Origin: Xylanimonas allomyrinae
GTDB taxonomy: Bacteria; Actinomycetota; Actinomycetes; Actinomycetales; Cellulomonadaceae
DNA: 64,000 nucleotides
Direction: 5' to 3'
NCBI RefSeq assembly: GCF_004135345.1
Contig: NZ_CP035495.1
Location: forward strand, 1,798,001-1,862,000
The notes under the pieces were generated by a model. It was not told where the DNA came from. It did no database searches and saw nothing but the letters and a program-made list of their open reading frames with translations. The position numbers were made by a program, and so were the translations under genes. This document shows, in pieces, positions 63,617-64,000 of this stretch; within the stretch, counting starts at the first letter, position 1, and every line of letters begins with the position of its first letter.

Positions 63617-63967
63617 CCGTGCTGGTACGAGAACCTCGGTCCTCAGGGCTCCTGAGGCCGGGGTTCTCGGCAGACCAGCCATGACAGACCCGAGGAGGCC
63701 GTCCGCGAGGGCGGCCTCTCGTGCGTCGCCGGGGATTCCTGGGGTGAGCGGCATCCTCCTGGGAATCTCGACCGGCGGACCCAGGGAGTCGCACACGGCG
63801 ACGGCCCGCACCTGGATGCCCAGGTACGGGCCGTTCTCGCGCCTGAGCGCGCTCACGCGGGTTGCCTCAGCCGCGCAGCACCGCGCCGATGACGTGGTTC
63901 CGCACGGACGCCGACCCGGCGGCGCCGCTGCGGGCGCCGCCGGGTCGTACCAGTGGAAGCGTCACGT
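63617..63967. other. Intergenic stretch with terminator hairpins
   Basis: No gene is supported here. Directly after the tRNA a long hairpin (63629-63647 with 63651-63668, one mismatch and one bulge) should end its transcript. A second stem (GAGGCCGTCC with GGGCGGCCTC, near 63,695-63,720) follows. The open frames on the minus strand lack codon bias and ribosome-binding sites. Confidence 0.6.
63913..63946 (-). terminator. Terminator hairpin of the gene entering from the right
   Basis: A perfect 14-bp stem (63913-63926 with 63933-63946, 6-nt loop) lies 22 bp beyond the stop of the partial frame at 63968 on the minus strand. Confidence 0.6.
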
Positions 63968-64000
63968 CAGCCGCGGCGGCGTCGAGCGATCAGCATCGAG
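63968..64000 (-). CDS. Partial gene, C-terminal tail only
   Basis: The last ten codons of a minus-strand frame read SMLIARRRRG and stop at 63968, just before a strong hairpin. A hydrophobic end followed by an arginine cluster resembles the cytoplasmic tail of sortase-anchored or other C-terminally anchored proteins. The rest lies beyond the window, so this is a weak call. Confidence 0.35.

Overview
The window is very GC-rich, with GTG starts, stop/start overlaps (ATGA, GTGA, TGATG) and leaderless promoters. Its chromosomal half carries gene orders typical of high-GC Actinobacteria: argS-lysA-hom-thrC-thrB-rho-rpmE-prfA-prmC-tsaC-wecA-atpI-atpBEFHAGDC-DUF2550-nucS, and nrdHIEF. The nucS mismatch endonuclease, the GH1 glucosidase and the general protein style fit Micrococcales, probably near Cellulomonadaceae or Promicromonosporaceae. 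The family-level placement is an inference.

Positions 1 to about 33,100 are most of an integrative and conjugative element whose left end lies outside the window. From left to right it holds: a primase-polymerase with CGTACG repeats upstream; a ParB-like protein; a type IV secretion module (VirB8-like protein, SLT plus M23 cell-wall hydrolase, two small membrane proteins, VirB6-like protein, SCO6880-type protein, VirB4-like ATPase, VirD4/TraG coupling protein); a Phd/PIN toxin-antitoxin pair; an ArdC/zincin protein; and a 1083-residue protein with seven tandem GntR-like winged helices. At the right end are an SSB, a degenerate methylase-fold protein, an excisionase and a tyrosine integrase. 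Two insertions interrupt the element. One is an IS5-type remnant with a GNAT acetyltransferase (11.9-12.95 kb). The other is a 7.5-kb block (20.8-28.3 kb) with a PadR remnant, a two-component system, a PAP2 phosphatase and a MacB-type ABC transporter, bounded by two related IS5-type fragments in opposite orientation. I see no relaxase in the window.

From 33.19 kb to the end is chromosomal housekeeping: a class Ib ribonucleotide reductase operon behind two NrdR boxes; a GH1 beta-glucosidase; nagA; nucS; the ATP synthase operon; translation termination and ribosomal genes; a PimB-like glycosyltransferase; rho; the threonine and lysine branch of aspartate metabolism; argS; and a divergent tRNA-Arg(CCG).

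Several genes are split by single frameshifts: the VirB8-like gene, kinase, PAP2, ABC permease, PIN toxin, integrase and, importantly, nrdE. The nrdE shift lies in a run of five C in a normally essential gene, so some of these are probably sequence errors. The IS remnants and the truncated PadR/HAAS genes look truly decayed. The strongest candidate for something undescribed is the seven-winged-helix GntR array protein at 17,479-20,730.
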